From assembly GCF_037042905.1 (NCBI RefSeq), contig NC_087257.1, forward strand, positions 22,263,001 to 22,327,000: 64,000 bases of DNA, written 5' to 3'. The stretch comes from Lytechinus pictus. Its lineage: Eukaryota; Echinodermata; Echinoidea; Temnopleuroida; Toxopneustidae. Below the pieces are notes generated by a model. The model saw nothing but the letters and a program-made list of their open reading frames with translations. It did not search any database and had not been told where the DNA came from. The position numbers and the translations under genes are program-made. Shown here in pieces: positions 11,963 through 24,900 of this stretch. The stretch's first letter is position 1. Every line of letters starts with the position of its first letter.

Positions 11963-14900
11963 GTTATTTATAAAAATCAGTAATTTTTGGAAATTCCTGT
12001 GAGAGACTTTTATGTTTTTTTCAGGGCATAAAATTGACTAAAACTTTTTTCCTGATAAAATTATTTAAAAAGAGTTTATTAAAGGATTTTTTTTTAATAA
12101 ATCTTCATAACTTCAATTAAGGTATTGACAAGGCCAGCCTTTATATTTTGAGATACAGTGATAATTCAATAGGTTGATATCTTTTGAACTATAAAAATCA
12201 CCATTTTATGTCATTTTAAAGAGGGACTGTAATACTTGCCCAGACTTATGGTCATATTTAGAAATTTTAGCACAATTTTGCTAAATTTTCATCAAAAGAA
12301 GGTATTTAAGCTGTCACCTGAATTTTAGCTGCATTGTTCAAAGGAAACTACTCCATTTTAGCTGTGGCTTTGATGTGGTTGCTCGAAAAGACTCTTATTA
12401 ATCTTTCTGAAGTAGTTCTACAATGAACTGAATTTAGCGATTAGATTCAGTACAAGTGTGTTTGTGCTTGCGCAGGTATGTTCATAAAAGATTGATTGCA
12501 AAATTCAGTAGTAAAAAGTTCAGTAATCAGTCATGTAGCAATGTCGGAGTCAAAATAGTGACATTTCAGATATTAATGTGGCTGAAATTCAGGTGATACA
12601 CTTTTGACTAAAATAAGGTAATGATTTGTTTGATATTTAATACTGAAAAATTGACATTTCATCTGGATACAATAATTGTCAATAGTATGAAGGTATCCTT
12701 TGAATTAAAATATTTATCATATTCTGTCAGGAATATTGTAATTTCAGAATTTGTTTGATCAAGGTTTCTTTGTATGACATCTTAACTATATGGATGTAAA
12801 AATAAAAAGAACCTAATATATGCATTCCATGAATTGTATTAATGTTAAAGTCTGTATTTTAAAAAATACTCCATCATTATACAGGGCTAATTTGAAATTT
12901 TTATTTTTAAAATATGTGTTGTTTTTTTCTTTCATGTTTCTTAACAGTTGACAATCATTTACATTGCAGGAAAAAAAAATTAATCAACCAATTATATTCC
13001 TTAAGTTGATTTAGAATAAACTTGTAAACTTTCTCTTTTTTAATTTAGCAATTTTCTTGTACAGAACACTCAAACAGTATTTTGTTTTATACGTCATCAA
13101 AACAGCATTTTGGGCAAGGGGCATAATGAGTGTGTTATGCCTTGGTTTTGCTTTGTTGTATCAATATTGTGAGATTTATCATTTGCTTGGAGCTATTGAA
13201 GGTGCACATTTTTATTTTTCAAAAACAAATCAAAATCCTTTTGCTCCAATTAGATGATATGACATGTCATTCCATTTATTAATTTAAAATATGCAGTTAA
13301 AACTTTCCTTGCCCTTTTACTGGACATATATATATTTTGTCTCATTATAAAATCTAGTAATTAATTACCAGGAGCAGCACTCTCTACTATTGAACACAAT
13401 AGTATTTCTATTTAGAAGAACATGAGAGGTTATATTTAATCATATTTCACAGGGTCGTTACCATTTGAGTGTCATTGAGCTTGCCAGTTTGTACAGATCC
13501 ATGCATATGCTAAGAAGTTATTTTTATGAAGTATTTATATAGTGGATTAAACAAAAATGACCATTAACCACTTTTGTCTGATGTATTTATGGGGAAATAA
13601 TTTGGTCATTTTTTATATTATTATTTTTGTATACATGGCCCCCTGTAAGACATTAGCCTGATTACTCATGATAAAGTTATTCATAATTTACCTGTGGTTT
13701 TACACACAACTAATAATCCTTTCTTGTCTTAAATGAGATTTTTAAAATGTTTCTGTCTTTATAAAATGGGATGAGCTTTCTAGCATTCTCAAATAAAAAT
13801 CTTTGCATTCAACTGTCTGTTAACAATAAAGGATCAGATTTCAAATCATTAAAAATCCAATCTAGCACGAAAATGGGTCACCTGTTGTAGTAAAATTGTT
13901 TGTAACTTAAGAAAAGATTGATGCAGAAAGAGTTTTTATAAATAGCACATTTCCAATAAGTAAACACATCTTCATTTTTACCCATACCATTAGAATCATG
14001 TATTTGTGAATTGCTCATTTCATTTTCTTTTAAGTTAATTTCAATACAACAATGTTTGTAACCTTTTCTTCATGTTCATGACTTTTCATTGGTGACAAGC
14101 ACAAGGAATGCTTCACCAGTTGGCAAATGTAGACACTCAAATGAATTGTTTTGTATGATAAAAGAAAGCTCTTTATTTTTATACCTTTCATAACATTTCT
14201 AGTATTATGGTTAAAATTGTTGACTCTCAATAGTGGTTTCATTCAATCTGTCATTAATGGACATTATTTGTTGTATCTTTAAATCTTTGTAACTTATCTT
14301 AGAGTAATGCTATAGATAATGTGTATTGAATGTTTATAATGAAATATGTATAGGCATTCTGAAAATTAACTATGTATATCAAATCTTTGTACATTGCGAA
14401 AGTATGATATTTATGAAATCAAAGACTGAATAATATGATGTAGCAACTAACTCATCACGGTTCACCCACAAGACTGAATATACATCGTGGTTGCAACTTA
14501 AAAGTGTCAAAATTGATATATTAATCAGTGTACATTCTAAGGCAGCTTTAATTTGTACATTTGACATTATATTCATGGTGCTATCTAAATAAATATGGGT
14601 ATCTTCAAATACTTTGATTACCATGAAGCAGCGTTGCCAACTTGTGGAATATGAAATAAGTAATCACAAGGCTCAAAGTCAGGAATCTGGGTTAATTTCC
14701 ATACCAATAACAGAAAATATGTACTAGCTATTTTGAATAATATGCATGCACTTGAAGTTCTATAAATTTATCAATAATGATCTACTAATTCAGGGTCCAT
14801 GCTGATTTTATGATGGCAAAGACTCATTTTCTATTAAAACAGAAAATACATTTCTTTGATTATTCTAGAAGTATAATCTAGAAGGCAGTTATGAATGGAA

Positions 14901-16322
14901 TAATATTATGTTATTATAATGCATACATTTTAGACAAATGTTGAAAAGGATGACAAAAAAGTTCCTTTTCCCTAATGTAGGGGGCAATGATTGTTAATGA
15001 CAATATTTACATGTATCCATCAGGCATGGAATTTTGGAGGAAAAAAAGTAAATGTGAACATAAAATCAGTTATACATTTTGTAAATGTATTATTGATAAA
15101 TTTGAAAAGAGGGGCATATTTTGAGGGAGTGTATTTCAAAGGGGGCATTTGCCCCCTCCTAGTGTAAAAGTAAAATGTAGAAATGAGAATCTATAGATGG
15201 TAATGTCAATGAAACATTGCATCCCCCCCGAACCATTGTATAACTTGATTTTCCAATCCCTTATGCAGTGCACTAGTGTCTATGAAGAAAGACATCACTT
15301 TGTGTTGCATATACAATGTATGCCCAATGTTGAATTGATGTGCAATTGTACAGGCTCTGAAATGTATAGGCAAATTTTCTTTACTTTGCCAGGTACATGT
15401 ACTTCTAAATGAAGAAAATAAATAGACGAATAAGTGAATGAATGCATAAATTAATGATATCCACCTTGTTAGGTGCTCCTGTAATACCTCGGCTAAGCTG
15501 AATTAATTAAATATCTTGATTAACAATTGAATTGAATGATTAATTGGTTGATAATAAATATATAATTAAGAAGATTTGAATGTTAGTTGATGCAGAAGTA
15601 CACATTGAAATTCTGTTGTCATTTATTGGAGTGATTGATGCAAGGGTGAAGACCAATTCCTTGTTTGTATGGTTCGAAAAAATGGTTAGCAACATTTTTC
15701 ATATTGTTCAGACACAGACAAAACAACCAGCATATGCTTCAACCGCCTCCAAATGTCCAAAGTTTGTGCGAACTTATGACATCATAATGATTTCATTTTT
15801 ACATTACAAGACATTTTGGATTGGAGTTTCATCATTTTGTTCCTAGAATCTATATTTTAACTTTTTAGTAGAATTTGATACTCCCCATTTTAGTGTGACC
15901 TAGTTTGCACAAAAGAAATGTTTCTTGCCTCTGCAATTTATTGTTTATGACTTGTATATTACCTTGCATTGGCTTTGTACACAAAAATATTACTTAGATG
16001 TCTATCCATGTCTGTAAGAGTCTCTCGTTTAAGAGTTCATGAGGCTTGACAATGTGTATTTATAAAGAATATTGCAGAACCTTCGGAGATACCATAGATG
16101 TTGTATGTGAGATTGTTATTAGTGGCCCTTTTTTAGAGTTATGTTCCTATGCATTGTACCGCTATGTTTTATGTCGATGAGTGTATAAATATTGATGATG
16201 TTGCACAGTTTATGATGTGATAAGGCAATGTGTATAGTAAGAGAAAGTAAATAGATCTCATATTTGTTATCGTTATTGTATAATATGTACATACTTTAGC
16301 GATTGTATAACGACCAAATAAA
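11963..16322 (+). other. Integrin 3'UTR
   Basis: AT-rich sequence of about 4.36 kb between the integrin stop codon and the AATAAA at 16317. It contains no convincing coding region; scattered open frames of 60-90 codons lack codon bias or domains. The extent assumes no further intron and no earlier poly(A) site. Other AATAAA-like sites occur inside it, so shorter transcripts are possible. Confidence 0.55.
16317..16322 (+). promoter_or_regulatory. Candidate poly(A) signal of the integrin gene
   Basis: AATAAA followed within about 10-20 bases by a T-rich stretch (TGTTCTTCTCG). It is the last good signal before repeat-dominated spacer begins. Confidence 0.5.
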
Positions 16323-16901
16323 TATGTTCTTCTCGTAATCATGGATTTTCATGTATTTCTTTGAGTAAATTGTCAGTGGGAGAGTGATGGTTTGGTCAAG
16401 GGTGTGTATCATGTAGAACTTGACCTTTTGGAATCATATAATATAGAATCTAATAACATTGATTGGATTTATAAAGCGGTTTTTCCATAGGATACAAAGT
16501 GCTGTGAACAGCATAAAACAAGTCAAGGTGTTTAGTTATACAAGTTTGTTTTATAATGCTTTTTGAAGAGGTCAAGATAAAAGATAATTTGGAGAGTTGG
16601 GGGGAGGTTGCTCCAATGACGGGAGGAGGGGGGGGGGCAGGTTGAAAAGAAATGAAGCCTGCCTGTTTTCTGGATTTAGGAATGACATAGGAAGGAGCAG
16701 ATGTAGAATGAAGAGTGTGTTGATCTTTGTTGCTGAAGTAGTGAAGAAATGTTAGAAGGAAGTGTGGTTGACAGATTTATAAGTTTGGAAAAGTATCGGA
16801 TAATATATTCTTTCAGAAAGGGGTAGCCAATGAAATTCATTTAGTAGAGGGGTAGCAAGATATGGTCATGAGCATGATCTATACAGAACTGTTTCCATAC
16901 A

Positions 16902-17240
16902 GGCCACCGCACACTTTATGACTGGTCCACGATCCAATTTTAGAACAAATCGCAATTTGCTCATTTTCTGAAAATTTGAATGACTAAGAATACTAATATA
17001 ACAATTTTGGATTAAATGCTAAATGAGTTTGAAATCATAGCCAATCATACAACTGCTATAACGTCATTACGACTAGATATTCAATTTGCTTTTATTCTAA
17101 TGATGATAGCATAGCCACAGATTTTAATACAATGATTTAGAACATTACACAGTGAGATATTTCATGTCTCAATATTGGCATCAAATTTTATGTCTCATTC
17201 CAAATCGAGTCGGATACCAATCGTAAGGTATGCGATGGCC
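16902..17240. mobile_element. MITE starting GGCCACCGCA
   Basis: The left end (GGCCACCGCACACTTTATG) matches the reverse complement of the right end (GGCCATCGCATACCTTACG), and the similarity extends for about 40 bp. The element is 339 bp and non-coding. A partial relative lies at about 11170-11215 in the last integrin intron. Confidence 0.75.
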
Positions 17241-17302
17241 TTTAGTCATAACAATCCTCTGGGTCAGTTGAATGTGAATATGTGATCATTACTTCAATGC
17301 AC

Positions 17303-17455
17303 TAGCGTACCTACGGGGGGGGGGGGGGCAGAGGGGGCAGTCTGCCCCCCTGACGAGCCACAACCCATGCAAAGGACGTATCCCTGCCCCCCCCCTGACG
17401 AGCTTGAAGACCTTTATTGCCCCTCCTGACGAGCTTGAAGCTTGAAGCTAGGATC
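17303..17455. mobile_element. hAT-like MITE end with tandem CCCCTGACGAGCTTGAAG units
   Basis: Begins CACTAGCGTACCTACGGGG, like the CA(C/G)TGGCGTA ends of the hAT-like elements at 57319 and 57741. A unit reading CCCCTGACGAGCTTGAAG then recurs about three times. A matching right end was not found. Confidence 0.5.
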
Positions 17456-18360
17456 AAACGCTGCTTATTGAACTTCATCCAATCCCAATCTTCATCTTTT
17501 TGCTAAGTCTGCAATCTCACATCCACCACCACCACCACTGTTCATTGTATCTCCCAGATAACAAAACCCATCTTCCTTCTCAACATCTCCAATATACATC
17601 CTTCTTATTCCTACTCCTCTCCATTGCTAATCTCTCTAAATTTTATTGCACTCAGTACTCTCTCTGTTCATGAATTACTATATTAGCCAATATTTTCACA
17701 TACAGATATAATCACGATTTCATACTCATTCAGCAATTTCATGAGTTATTATTTTCATGATTTTGGTTTTATTTTCATGTGGAGCAATGGTCACATAAAG
17801 AAGTGGAAATTTTTTGTATTTTTTTTTGGATGCGCAAAATTAGCGAAAATAAGACAATTGCGAAAATTTAGGCTTGTACAGAAAATATTGTTAAAAAATT
17901 ATATCAATATCAATATTCATATTGTAAAAAGCAAGGTTATGAGCTTACACCAGATTGACTGGTTTACCAAATCCTCAAAGTTGTCTCAGCACATTACACT
18001 TTTTTCTTCGCATAAGCATGAAATTTAACAAGAACATAAGAAGAGTAATGGACAAGAGTAAGATAGGTTCTCATATAATAGCATACTTTTAATACTAAAT
18101 AATCATATAAAAATATTCAGAAATCTTTACAATGCGATAATATACTTTATAAACATTTGAGATGTTTCATACAGGTATACAGTATCTAAGCTATCAATAC
18201 TTTGATCCTTATTCAGAATGGTTTTCTGAAAATATTTTAAATGCATGATGTGTATTTTTAACTACACGTACAAGTTAGTGCAACATGGCAAACCCTTTAG
18301 TCAAGATGAGAGATAGATTGTGGGTTACTAACCAGCACAATCATTAGCTATCACAGAGGT
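17456..18360. other. Spacer without recognised genes
   Basis: AT-rich sequence between the integrin gene and the SINE at 18368. An open frame of 95 codons at 17741-18028 has no recognisable domain and runs through low-complexity T/A sequence. Confidence 0.6.
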
Positions 18361-18367
18361 TTCTATT

Positions 18368-18625
18368 ATGTCATGGTCTGGTAGTCCTGACTCTCGTTTT
18401 TCAAACATTGGGACGTGGGTTCAGATCCCAACCATGGCATGTTTTCCTTCAGCAAGAAATTTATCCACATTGTGCTGCACTCAACCCAGGCGAGGTGAAT
18501 TGCTCCCTGCAAACCTGGCAGGATTAATTCCTTGAATGCACTAAGCACTGAAAGCAGCAGCTCAAGCTGAAGCCAGGGTAATGACAGTAGTGCACTACCT
18601 AATAAATAAGTTTTAGAAAGATCAT
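18368..18625 (+). mobile_element. tRNA-derived SINE
   Basis: The head carries an A-box-like block near 18374 and a B box GGTTCAGATCC at 18418-18428. The tRNA-unrelated body follows (CATGGCATG, then GTGCTGCACTCAACCCAGG). The body is shared with the minus-strand copy at 23690-23835. It lies just beyond the 3' end of the nucleotidyltransferase gene. This body type is, to my knowledge, common in sea urchin DNA. Confidence 0.75.
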
Positions 18626-18656
18626 CCTGTTGGACTGATATTGGCAGTGTCAACTA

Positions 18657-18662
18657 TTTATT
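18657..18662 (-). promoter_or_regulatory. Candidate poly(A) signal of the nucleotidyltransferase gene
   Basis: AATAAA on the minus strand, about 310 nt after the stop codon at 18971 and just before the SINE. Other signals further on cannot be excluded. Confidence 0.4.
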
Positions 18663-18970
18663 TGTTTTGTCTGCCATTGAGAACTCGGTATAATGAATAC
18701 TTGAAAGGAATGCTGCTGTCCAATGACAAAAGTAAGCAACTATTTTTTCCAAATAGACTTCTTACTTGCTTTGGGATATTTCTGTATACTCAACATGATG
18801 CTAATGAATTGGAGTTATATAACCCATAATTTCTGAAAAATACATGTACATGTTTCAAAATCCAGTAACTCTAAATATTTCCACATAAAACGACAAAGTT
18901 TCCCTCATTTACTTGTAAACTCATTCCACAGAGTTGTTTCCTTTGGTGATGGGATGACAGAATGTTTCTG

Positions 18971-21900
18971 TTATCTGTTCTCTTTCTCCAAGAAATGTTT
19001 ATGACACACTTTATAGTCTTCCAGGGACCCAACATCAAATCGTCCTGAGATATCATACACATATACTGGCATCCTGTGATAAGAAAGACAAACAAAAATA
19101 ATTTAAAAACATCTTTAAAACAAGACTTCAGTTGGCAATTAGATAAAACATATTATTGGGCTTTTAATATTCTTTATTTTTTTATTGCATTTATAAACAT
19201 ATACATATGTTTATGTTTTGTTTCATTGTAAATACTTTATATGTAATGTGCTTTGTACCCCCCAAGAAAGGGAATTATAGAGATGTTGTTGTTGTTGTTT
19301 TTATTATTATTATTTTATTATTATTATCATTGTTATTATTATGAAGTCAAAAAGGGGCCTAAGCTTTCGATCCTAGCAGAATCTTCGTCGGAGGCAAAAT
19401 GACAAACATATAAAGTGGAACAACCATAATATAGACCACAAACAAGCTACAGCAACACTAGAAACAAGGAGACAAAAGGGGCATTAGTGAGTAGAGAAGA
19501 CCAATCAGGTTAGTGAAGGGGATGAAAGAAAAGGAGTAGGCAGACACAAAGGGAAGTTAGTGTAAGTAAGGCCAGTAAAAGACCTCAAGCCAAGAGGGAT
19601 TAAAATAATGAGACAGGCAACATCAAACAGGATCTGGAACAAAACAGTGATAATGGGATGAAAAACAAGAGAATTAGTGAGAGGTGGGTCAAACAGGTTA
19701 CAAAGAAAGGCTTAATAAACTGGTGCATAAGAGTGGGGGGGGGAAAAAAGAAAAAGAATGGGCAACAACTGATAATGTGCAAAAGACATATAAGTATATA
19801 TGATAAAGCATTAAACAAACTAAGAGAAGAAGGTAAGTGTAAATATGTATCTATAAGTGATATGTATATAAATATATCCAAAAAAGAAATGTATATGAAA
19901 AAATATATATATAAATACACATATGGTGTTACTGATATAGTAATCTGCTAGGTGTGACGGGAAAAAAACATAAGACTATATAGTAGGGAAATTATGATTA
20001 TTATTATTATATCTCATGGTGATATATTAATTGTAATGAGCACATCCATGATGTGGTGCTCATTCAGCATCTGACAAAGAAAGTAATATAATTTTCACTT
20101 TTAGAAGTTGACACTGTAGTGAATGAATTGGTAACAATAATTGAGGAAGTGCCAATCTTTTACTAAACATTTCTGAATGCTGCATAGTAGTTTGGTAAAC
20201 CTCACGTAGCTCTACCAAGGAACTTAAGAAAAAACTCTAAATCAATCAACAACTAATAAGTAGCATTGAAAAAAAAACTTTTTTAAAAGACCACAGTCGA
20301 CGGACTACAAACGCCACAGCATTAGTTCATTCAGCCCTACAGGTAGGATGAGCTAAAACAATAAAGGAAAGAGTGTGTCCAGATTTCAAATGATGTGCAA
20401 AATTATCAAAATTACACAAACAGTTTGAATAGGATGCTAATGTAAAATATTGGTGTAAAGTTCAACATTTGCATTTTATGGGACAAAAGTGCACCAAACA
20501 TGCAAAAAATGTGCGCTTATTTTTTGGCATTCGCTTCCTTCACAAAACCTTCCCAAAAACATTGGTGACCCCTATGAAAACCAGATGTTAGAAAAAGAAA
20601 TATGGTATGTTAATCTCAATACAGGTCTCATCTACAGGACATAGAAATTGATTTCATTAAGTTAAAAATTGAATATATCAATAACAAATTTGCAATTGAA
20701 TTTTAGCGATCGACAATTTTCTTGCAACGCTCCTCAGTCTACTAAAATATTAAAATGGTACTTCTATTCAGATTACCTTGAGTAGAGATATTTCACAAAG
20801 TTCCCTGTTGCGTCTCTTTCCTTCATTGGTCTTGGCTGAAAAGAGAAAAAGAGAGACAGAATACAGTGATCATATTATAACATTACACTTTAAAATAACA
20901 TTAACCATATGAGAGCAATCATAAGAGTTATAACAAGCAAAAGAGGAGATTTTAAGCTTTACAATAGGTCATTTGTCTAATGTATTTGTGATTAATTTAT
21001 GATAAATCATCAATATTTCTCTGTTTTGTTATTTTTGGGATGCACTATACATCACATTTGAGAAGAAAAAAAAAGGACATTATCAACAAAATGCATTGAT
21101 TTCTATGGAAACATCCATTGAACTGACCTACATTAAATAAAGAGCAAGTTCAGAGAAGTAACTGACTGGGAAAGGAATGATGTACATTACTGAAATCAAC
21201 CTTCCTGTAATGAACATCATGCATCCTGTCACCCCACATTCCAAATCAACAAAGATGTTGATTACATCATGCCACCTGTCAATTAAAGTGTGAATTTCAC
21301 CATGTTGGCATGTCAGCAAACTACACCCTTGTAAATATCTGTCAATCACAGAGCTGCCAACTTTGACATTCACCTTTCAGAAGACGGATCTTTCTCAATT
21401 ACACACAGAAAGAAATCATTGTATTAATCAGTTTGTTTTTCACTAAAAAAAATCAGTCAATTTTCAGGGAGTCACTGTAGCAATCAGGGAGACTTGGTAG
21501 CCCGTCGATCATCAAAGATCATATGATATTGATTATCATCTTAATGGTCTATCCTTGATAGACATAGATTTGCAAATGAAGTTGAAAATCTAAATTAATA
21601 CATCTTTGTTTTAAGCACACCAAAAATTGCAAAATCCATTGATGACTCTCTCCATATATGGAGCTACATCATGGGGATGTTGACAGAAAATATTTGCCAT
21701 CAATTGCAAATTGAAATTGCAAATTTACCTCCAAGTGATAGATCAATTTTAATCAAAGCAAATTGATTTATACTTGTTGATCATACAAGAAGCTGACAAG
21801 CTGTCAATTAAAAATTTGCAATCAGTTCCAAGACTTCTGATTGATTTGGGGACCATAATTTGACTGACAATCTATTGTAACTTTTGAGCAACACTCCAGT

Positions 21901-24900
21901 AGATACCTTACTGAAGAGTTGTTTCCTCATATATGACTGTCATCACTAATACTCAAACTCATCATAGAAAAAACAATAAGGAAATTCAAAAGCTGCTGCT
22001 AAAGATCCATAGTACCTTCATACGAGCATGTCATTTGATTTGATTTATTTTTCTTCTCACAAAATAACATGGTGACGCAAATATAGAAAAGAAGTTTTTA
22101 CAATAAATCAGATGTATGCATAATTGAACAAAAAATCACTGGCGGAAGACGGATTGTCATTATAAGCGAATATGCTTGAGAATATGACAAACCAAAATAA
22201 GTATGAAATATATAATCATATTAAATGAGCAGAATGAATGACAAAGAATGACCGAAATACTAAAATAGAAGAAAAACAATTGTGATAATTTAGATAACCA
22301 GAGCTGCCAAGTTGTATTTTGCATTTTCAGTATTCTTATCCCCCAAAATCAGTATTTTGACAAAATAATCAGTATTTTTACCGTGTGAGATAAATATTTT
22401 GTATTTTCCCCCAAAAAGTGTATTTCATAATAAAATGCGTGGCGCACTCGCCCACCACGGCGCTCAAGCTGCATGCAAGCTAAAATGTGCACTGCTCTTG
22501 CAGATGAAAAAAAAAAAACATTGAAACTTGTGTATATCTCACCCTGGTTTTTACAAAATGATTGAAAAAAAAACAAGTTACCTGAAATTACATTGATCTA
22601 ATAACCATATTTGTGTACGTTTTATGAAATAGAGACATATAGAGATGATTTTTTTCTCAATAAATTTCGATTTTGTAAAAAAAATTAAAACGTATTTTTT
22701 AAAGAAAAAACGTACTGCCGTATTTTGGTTGCAAAAACGTACTAAATACGGAAAAATCGTACTACTTGGCAGCTCTGGATAACTATGATGAAAAACGACA
22801 ATGATGATTGATAGACAGCTGATTTCTTGCAATCCCCATTATAGTAATGTGAGGATTGGCGATAACAGTCACTTGCAGGATTCCAGCATGAAAGATTCAG
22901 CTCTCACTTTTAATAAAACAAGATGCCCACAATAGCTTACAATTGTCTACGTCATCCATGACTTTTCACAAAAACAGAATAAAGAACATTCAATAATTAT
23001 TATAACCTGGGGCTGGTAACACAAAGCTTAGCATTTAATCACAGTGCTGATCTTTACACTTGATTACACTGATCATCATGTGCAATTAAGTATAGAGATC
23101 AATTGCTGAGATCATGGTAGGATATAATTTTATTTTTAGGGGCTATTTTTCTTTTCCACATTGGGGCAATTTCAGAATTTTGGGGGCTATTTCTTTCATT
23201 TGAAGGGCTACTTTTAGGGGTAAAAACAAATTGTGTAATACAGAAAATATTATTCTTCTGCCACAATTAGATTTTTGATTATTGTTTTAGAACAGACCTT
23301 GGGGTGACTCTAGGAATGGTCGCCCCAAAGCATGCATTTTGGGGGAATTTTAGGGGTGATTTGGGCTGTCATGAGGGTGAAATCGCCCGTCGCCCTCATA
23401 TATTTCCTACGCTGGCTGAGATAATAATGCAAGAATACTCACCTCTGATAGAAAGCTATCGAGATGAGGTAAGCTCTCTTTGGAGAATAGATAGAAGCAT
23501 GGACACTGATGGAGAAAATATAACAAATCAAAATATTGGTAATATAATAGTAATAAAACAGTCCTTGTAAAGCACATGTCACATTATGATATAATGTCCT
23601 ATGCGCTTACAAAGGACTTGGATGTTATAACTTCAGATATAATATCCCACAGTCTTTCATACACCAAAGCATTTCAAGGGATAAACTTTTGCCAGGTACC
23701 CATTTACCTCACCTGGGTTGAGAGCAGCAAAATGAGGATCAATTTCTTGCTGAAGGAAATTATGCCATGGATGGGATTCTATTGTTGGACGTTAGTGGGG
23801 AGACATAATTTGGGTGATGCTGTAGTTTAAAGCACTGTTTGTGTGTGAAGTCAATGAGGGATAGAAAATAATGAACAGAACAGAATTTCATATCTCAATC
23901 ATTGTGGAAATAAAATTTTAATATTAACATCTACATAATCAGTTGTATTATTTCTGTATTAATCCAAAATCTACATGAAAAGCCATAAAGATATGTATTT
24001 CTGGTGGAAATCTGTTAAAAAAAAAAAATTAGCACAATTGAGCTCATTGAAGGGAAAGGTGTGTGAAGTCCCTTCCACGTATGCTCAACAGAAATTAGGG
24101 ATTTTTTTTAAATTTTCAACAATTCAACACTTCAACATTTCAACTTTTTATGTGCATGAAAACTTGTACCTAAGAAAGTAAAGTGCTTGGCCTAAGGGCA
24201 AAAATAAATAAAGGTACTACATGTATAACAGTACAGTTTCACGGATCCAACACTGATAACAATGAATGAAATCTATGATAGATTGCTCTCAACAACCAAA
24301 ATTGCACCGTTATTAGTATGTAATTTGCTTTTAATTACAATTTCTACAAACAGGGTTGACAGTACTGAAACCTGTTACATAAAGAGTTGTTTTTTATCCT
24401 GAATAAAAAATCAAATTCAACTCGATATTCAACCAATGAAATGCATGTACCGGTATTAGGGACTTGCAATTAATTATTTGGGTTGCATTTAAAGGGGAAG
24501 TTCACCCTGAAGAAAAGTTTGCTGTAAAAATAGCAGAAAAAATGATTAAAAATATTGATGAAGGTTTGAGGAACATCCATTAAAGATTAAAAAATAAGAA
24601 TTTTAAGTTTTGGATTTGTAACGTTATAAGCGAGCTGCTGCCCTGTATGTTATGTAATATAAAATGCAGACATTTCAATTTTTGAATGGTTTGTGATGTC
24701 TTATTTTTGTTTTCTTTGTAGGAACAGGTGTGAAATGATTTGTCTATTGATATACTGAAGGAACAGTAAAATCCATTTTCAATTTTCTGAGAAAATGACA
24801 TTTCATTGATTTTTTACCATAAAATATGTAGGAAAGCTGCTCGCATGTGACGTCACAAATGAAATAATCAAACTTCCTATAACTTTTTTGTTCTTTGATG